Positions 7,474 to 8,975 of a stretch of 8,975 nucleotides of DNA are shown here, one piece after another (the stretch's first letter is position 1; every line of letters starts with the position of its first letter). Location: assembly GCA_009693885.1 (NCBI GenBank), contig SHWK01000033.1, positions 1 through 8,975 of the forward strand, written 5' to 3'. A program made the position numbers and the translations under genes. The notes beneath the pieces were generated by a model that ran no database searches, was not told where the DNA came from, and saw only the letters and a program-made list of their open reading frames with translations. The DNA is from Rickettsiales bacterium. Its GTDB lineage: Bacteria; Pseudomonadota; Alphaproteobacteria; Rickettsiales; UBA1997.

Positions 7474-7508
7474 GGGATCCCCGCAAGTGGGGCGCCACTT
7501 GTGTGGCG
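7474..7508. repeat. GC-rich cluster B of overlapping, mutually exclusive palindromes
   Basis: Several pairings compete in 35 nt. CAAGTGG/CCACTTG (7484-7490 with 7495-7501, loop GGCG) extends outward through a G.T and a C-G pair. CGCCAC/GTGGCG (7493-7498 with 7503-7508, loop TTGT) uses the same bases. CCCC/GGGG (7479-7482 with 7489-7492) and the self-complementary GGGATCCC (7474-7481) also overlap. On the plus strand the last hairpin is followed by an A-run, not a T-run, so it is not a rightward terminator. Confidence 0.75.
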
Positions 7509-7521
7509 AAAAAAATTTAAA

Positions 7522-7559
7522 ATATACTGAATCGACTTCTTGAAGTTGATTCAGTATAT
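7522..7559. repeat. Inverted repeat C, 18-bp near-perfect stem
   Basis: ATATACTGAATCGACTTC (7522-7539) pairs with the bases at 7542-7559 over its full length, with a single G.T pair (7534/7547) and a two-base TT centre. It is the strongest hairpin in the window. Read leftward, the stem is followed by TTTAAATTTTTTT (7521 down to 7509), the form of an intrinsic terminator for minus-strand transcription. Read rightward it is followed by CTCGATG, with no U-tract. Alternatives are a protein-binding palindrome or part of a repeat element. Confidence 0.8.
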
Positions 7560-7641
7560 CTCGATGATAAAAGTGATAAATATATTTGGTGACAAACATG
7601 ATTTTTAATAAGAAATTTTTCTAACATTTTTTTGTTTTTCT

Positions 7642-7923
7642 ATGAAAGTTAAAATATACAAACCAACAAAATCAGCAATGCAATCGGGCAAAGCGGGCAA
7701 TAAAAAATGGCTGGTTGAGCCAATTGAAGAAAAAAATATTCGTCATCTTGATCCTTTGATGAAATGGGTTTCGGTTGATAATACTATATCGGAATTGCAT
7801 TTTGCGTTTGCTAAAAAAGAAGAAGCGATTGAATTTGCTAAAAAAAGTGGGTTTGATTTTGTGGTTGAGGAGCCTTTGGTGGCTAAGTTGCAGAAAAAAT
7901 CTTATGCGGATAATTTTGCTTAG
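7642..7923 (+). CDS. NADH dehydrogenase accessory subunit, NDUFS4 family (ETC complex I subunit)
   Basis: This 93-residue protein matches the alphaproteobacterial form of the mitochondrial complex I accessory subunit NDUFS4 (18 kDa). Visible family features are the opening VKIYKPTKSAMQSGKAG, then KKWLVEP, the block HLDPLMKWVSVDNTISEL, the acidic helix KKEEAIEFAKKSGFDF, and the closing KSYADNF, where homologues usually continue with a few basic residues. It is soluble and, by analogy with NDUFS4, should sit on the peripheral arm of NADH:ubiquinone oxidoreductase and help stabilise it. The product stops one residue after ADNF, slightly shorter than many relatives. It is a lone gene, not next to a nuo operon, as is common for this family. 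No Shine-Dalgarno motif precedes the ATG. It is also a useful sign of alphaproteobacterial origin. Confidence 0.92.
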   Translation: MKVKIYKPTKSAMQSGKAGNKKWLVEPIEEKNIRHLDPLMKWVSVDNTISELHFAFAKKEEAIEFAKKSGFDFVVEEPLVAKLQKKSYADNFA

Positions 7924-7945
7924 GTGTTTATAGATCTCGTTTGGC

Positions 7946-8026
7946 GATAAGTTCTGCGATTGAAGATCATTTTATTTCGCGCGCAAGCACAGCTACATAA
8001 AACTATCTTCAATCACATAACTTATC
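7946..8026. repeat. Large interrupted inverted repeat between convergent genes
   Basis: Three matched arm segments stack into one long stem. GATAAGTT (7946-7953) pairs with 8019-8026, GATTGAAGAT (7958-7967) with 8005-8014, and TTTTAT (7970-7975) with 7997-8002. They are separated by symmetric 4x4 and 2x2 internal loops and closed by a 21-nt loop containing CGCGCGC. The right end covers the tsaE stop codon, and the left end starts 22 nt after the complex I gene stop. The position suggests a shared transcription end in both directions, but no clear U-tract follows on either side. Confidence 0.7.
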
Positions 8027-8447
8027 TTTCGCTAATATTTACTTCGCGTTTTTCGCTTTCTTCAAAGCCTAAAATTTCAATTTCTGTGTAGTTTTTTGGC
8101 AAAAACTTTTGTGCGATTTCTGGCCATTCAATTAGGCAGATTCCATTTTTTATGGCATCAAAAAATCCGATATTTTCAAGTTCTTCGGCGTTTTTTAGGC
8201 GATATAAATCAAAGTGAAAAACCTCACCTTTTTTTGTAGAATAAGAATAAACCAAATTAAATGTTGGGCTTGGAACATTGATTTCAGTGGCGCTAAGTGC
8301 ATTGATAAATTCGCGGGCGAAAAAACTTTTGCCAACTCCGAGGCTTCCTTTTAATCCAATAATGCTTCCTTCTTGCGATGAGGCAGCAATTTTTTTGGCC
8401 AAAGCGGCCATTTCATTTTTATTTTTTATCGTAATTTTTTGAGTCAT
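8022..8447 (-). CDS. tsaE: tRNA t6A biosynthesis ATPase TsaE
   Basis: TsaE is the small P-loop ATPase that works with TsaB, TsaC and TsaD to make N6-threonylcarbamoyladenosine at position 37 of ANN-decoding tRNAs. The 141-residue product has a Walker A motif GSLGVGKS (34-41, K40), followed by the family-typical VPSPTFNLVYSY (58-69), HFDLYRL (78-84) and LIEWPE (105-110). Length is normal (about 140-155). The start is supported by GGAG at 8457-8460, nine bases upstream and inside the end of ruvC. The ruvC stop overlaps this ATG by one base (TAATG), so the two are co-translated in all likelihood. The 3' end runs into the inverted repeat at 7946-8026. Confidence 0.95.
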   Translation of the reverse strand: MTQKITIKNKNEMAALAKKIAASSQEGSIIGLKGSLGVGKSFFAREFINALSATEINVPSPTFNLVYSYSTKKGEVFHFDLYRLKNAEELENIGFFDAIKNGICLIEWPEIAQKFLPKNYTEIEILGFEESEKREVNISER

Positions 8448-8929
8448 TAAAAAATTCTCCGTAAACGGTTGTTAACATGGCAGATTGCGGTTGCCAGCGC
8501 GTCGGCCTCATCTTCAGTTTTAAATTTTGCTTGCGGCATTAAAATTTGAATCATGCGGGCAATTTGGTGTTTTTCGGCGCGGCCAGCACCAACTACGGCT
8601 TTTTTTATTGCGGTGGTAGAATATTCTGAAACGGGTAATCCGCACAATCCAAGACTGAGCATTAAGCTGCCGCGAGCGTGTCCCAGCTTTAGTGAAGAGG
8701 CGGGATTCATGTTGATAAAAGTTTCTTCAATTGCTGCCTCGATAGGTGTGTGTAGCTTTACCGCCTCAATTAAATTTGTATGCAAATGTTGCAAGCGAAT
8801 CGCTAAATCTAATTTTGCATCGGTGTGGATGGTTCCCGAGGCGATAAATTTGAAGGAATTATTCACCACTTGAATAACTCCCCAGCCAGTTTTGGTAAGG
8901 CCTGGATCAACTCCAATTATTTTTGTCAT
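8447..8929 (-). CDS. ruvC: Holliday junction endonuclease RuvC
   Basis: RuvC is the dimeric endonuclease that resolves Holliday junctions made during recombinational repair, together with the RuvAB branch-migration motor. From the ATG at 8927-8929 the product has 160 residues. The four catalytic acids fit the family: D8 in GVDPGLTKTGWG, E68 in AIEETF, and D140 plus D143 in the block EDEADALATAICH (139-151). The start is chosen because it places D8 normally and has a clear AAGGAG (8939-8944) nine bases upstream. An in-frame ATG further up would add 15 residues unlike RuvC and would swallow that site. Length is near the usual 165-175. ruvA and ruvB are not in the window; tsaE follows with a one-base overlap. 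Confidence 0.96.
   Translation of the reverse strand: MTKIIGVDPGLTKTGWGVIQVVNNSFKFIASGTIHTDAKLDLAIRLQHLHTNLIEAVKLHTPIEAAIEETFINMNPASSLKLGHARGSLMLSLGLCGLPVSEYSTTAIKKAVVGAGRAEKHQIARMIQILMPQAKFKTEDEADALATAICHVNNRLRRIF
8457..8460 (-). promoter_or_regulatory. Shine-Dalgarno site of tsaE
   Basis: GGAG on the minus strand lies nine bases before the tsaE ATG, within the last codons of ruvC. It is one of only two clear ribosome-binding sites in the window. Confidence 0.7.
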
Positions 8930-8933
8930 AATA

Positions 8934-8975
8934 TTATTCTCCTTGTCCGGAAGTATATCCAGCTTTGCCATCAAA
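8934..8975 (-). CDS. Possible 3' end of the gene upstream of ruvC
   Basis: On the minus strand a frame enters from the right edge, encodes FDGKAGYTSGQGE and stops at TAA (8934-8936), four bases before the ruvC ATG. Of the other two frames, one has a stop immediately at the edge and the other is the in-frame extension of ruvC. Spacing like the other gene junctions here, and the ruvC Shine-Dalgarno site lying in its last codons, make an upstream operon partner plausible. Thirteen residues do not allow identification. Confidence 0.3.
   Translation of the reverse strand, partial: FDGKAGYTSGQGE
8939..8944 (-). promoter_or_regulatory. Shine-Dalgarno site of ruvC
   Basis: AAGGAG on the minus strand lies nine bases before the ATG at 8927-8929. 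It is the strongest ribosome-binding site in the window and decides the ruvC start against the longer in-frame alternative. Confidence 0.85.

Larger units (their letters stand above)
7415..7584. repeat. Direct 10-bp repeat bracketing the hairpin island
   Basis: GATAAATATA occurs at 7415-7424 and again at 7575-7584 in the same orientation. Two bases further out the copies read GCGATAAATATA and GTGATAAATATA, a 12-mer with one mismatch. The three hairpins lie entirely between them, which is how a target-site duplication around a small inserted element would look. The repeat is AT-rich in AT-rich DNA, so coincidence is a real alternative. Confidence 0.4.
7404..7641. other. 238-nt non-coding gap with a three-hairpin island
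   Basis: I find no credible gene between the prepilin peptidase stop and the complex I gene start. The gap holds three consecutive inverted repeats (7427-7465, 7474-7508, 7522-7559), listed separately. The middle one is markedly richer in G+C than its surroundings. A 10-bp direct repeat, GATAAATATA, lies outside them at 7415-7424 and 7575-7584. The last 60 nt before the complex I gene are T-rich, and I could not pick a convincing promoter there. A minus-strand open frame crosses the whole island but looks like a by-product of the palindromes. Confidence 0.7.

Noticed and set aside
7493..7520. Rightward intrinsic terminator from the CGCCAC/GTGGCG hairpin
   Set aside because: The stem is followed by A residues, not T residues, on the plus strand.
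7366..7599. Minus-strand open frame of 77 codons across the hairpin island
   Set aside because: It runs through three palindromes and into the 3' end of the prepilin peptidase gene, has no ribosome-binding site, and its peptide matches no family I know. It is most likely a by-product of repeat sequence.
8553..8873. 106-codon plus-strand frame inside ruvC
   Set aside because: It is antisense to the RuvC catalytic core, with no recognisable domain or start signal.
8930..8974. Longer RuvC start adding 15 residues
   Set aside because: The extra residues do not resemble RuvC, and the strong AAGGAG site sits within that stretch, correctly spaced for the ATG at 8929.
1..8975. CRISPR array, tRNA/rRNA, transposase, phage or defence genes
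   Set aside because: No regularly spaced direct repeats, cloverleaf-like segments or recognisable mobile or defence proteins were seen on either strand.

Overview
The window is a compact, AT-rich stretch of bacterial chromosome made almost entirely of housekeeping genes. The best taxonomic marker is a small complex I protein of the NDUFS4 family (7642-7923), which is typical of Alphaproteobacteria and mitochondria. With the low GC content, 1-4 nt gene overlaps and mostly absent Shine-Dalgarno motifs, it suggests a low-GC alphaproteobacterium, possibly Rickettsiales-, Holosporales- or Pelagibacterales-like. The order cannot be settled from this sequence. The organism keeps at least part of glycolysis (gpmI) and has a prepilin peptidase, so it is not as reduced as Rickettsia itself.

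Layout. On the minus strand at the left edge are a SemiSWEET-type sugar transporter and, overlapping its 3' end, the possible start of another gene. Diverging from them is a plus-strand operon, gpmI-lepB-rnc, with ATGA stop/start overlaps at both junctions. It meets a convergent minus-strand pair: an NlpD/DipM-like LysM-LytM lipoprotein followed with zero spacing by glyS, the glycyl-tRNA synthetase beta subunit. A 74-nt divergent spacer leads to a prepilin peptidase (pilD-like) on the plus strand. Next comes a 238-nt non-coding gap holding three consecutive hairpins flanked by a direct repeat, then the solo complex I subunit gene. A convergent spacer with a large interrupted inverted repeat separates that gene from a minus-strand ruvC-tsaE pair at the right edge.

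How the genes work together. There is no single pathway. The genes cover lower glycolysis (GpmI), protein secretion and lipoprotein/pilin processing (LepB, PilD), RNA processing (RNase III), translation (GlyS, and TsaE for tRNA t6A), cell-wall hydrolase control (NlpD-like), respiration (complex I subunit) and recombination (RuvC). I see no defence system, phage, transposase, CRISPR array, tRNA or rRNA.

I found no convincing new multi-gene system. The parts least explained by known genes are the two intergenic palindromic regions (about 7413-7584 and 7946-8026). Next come sequence oddities inside known families: a LytM domain that has lost most metal ligands, a GIDD variant of the prepilin peptidase GxGD motif, and an insertion of about 29 residues in GpmI.
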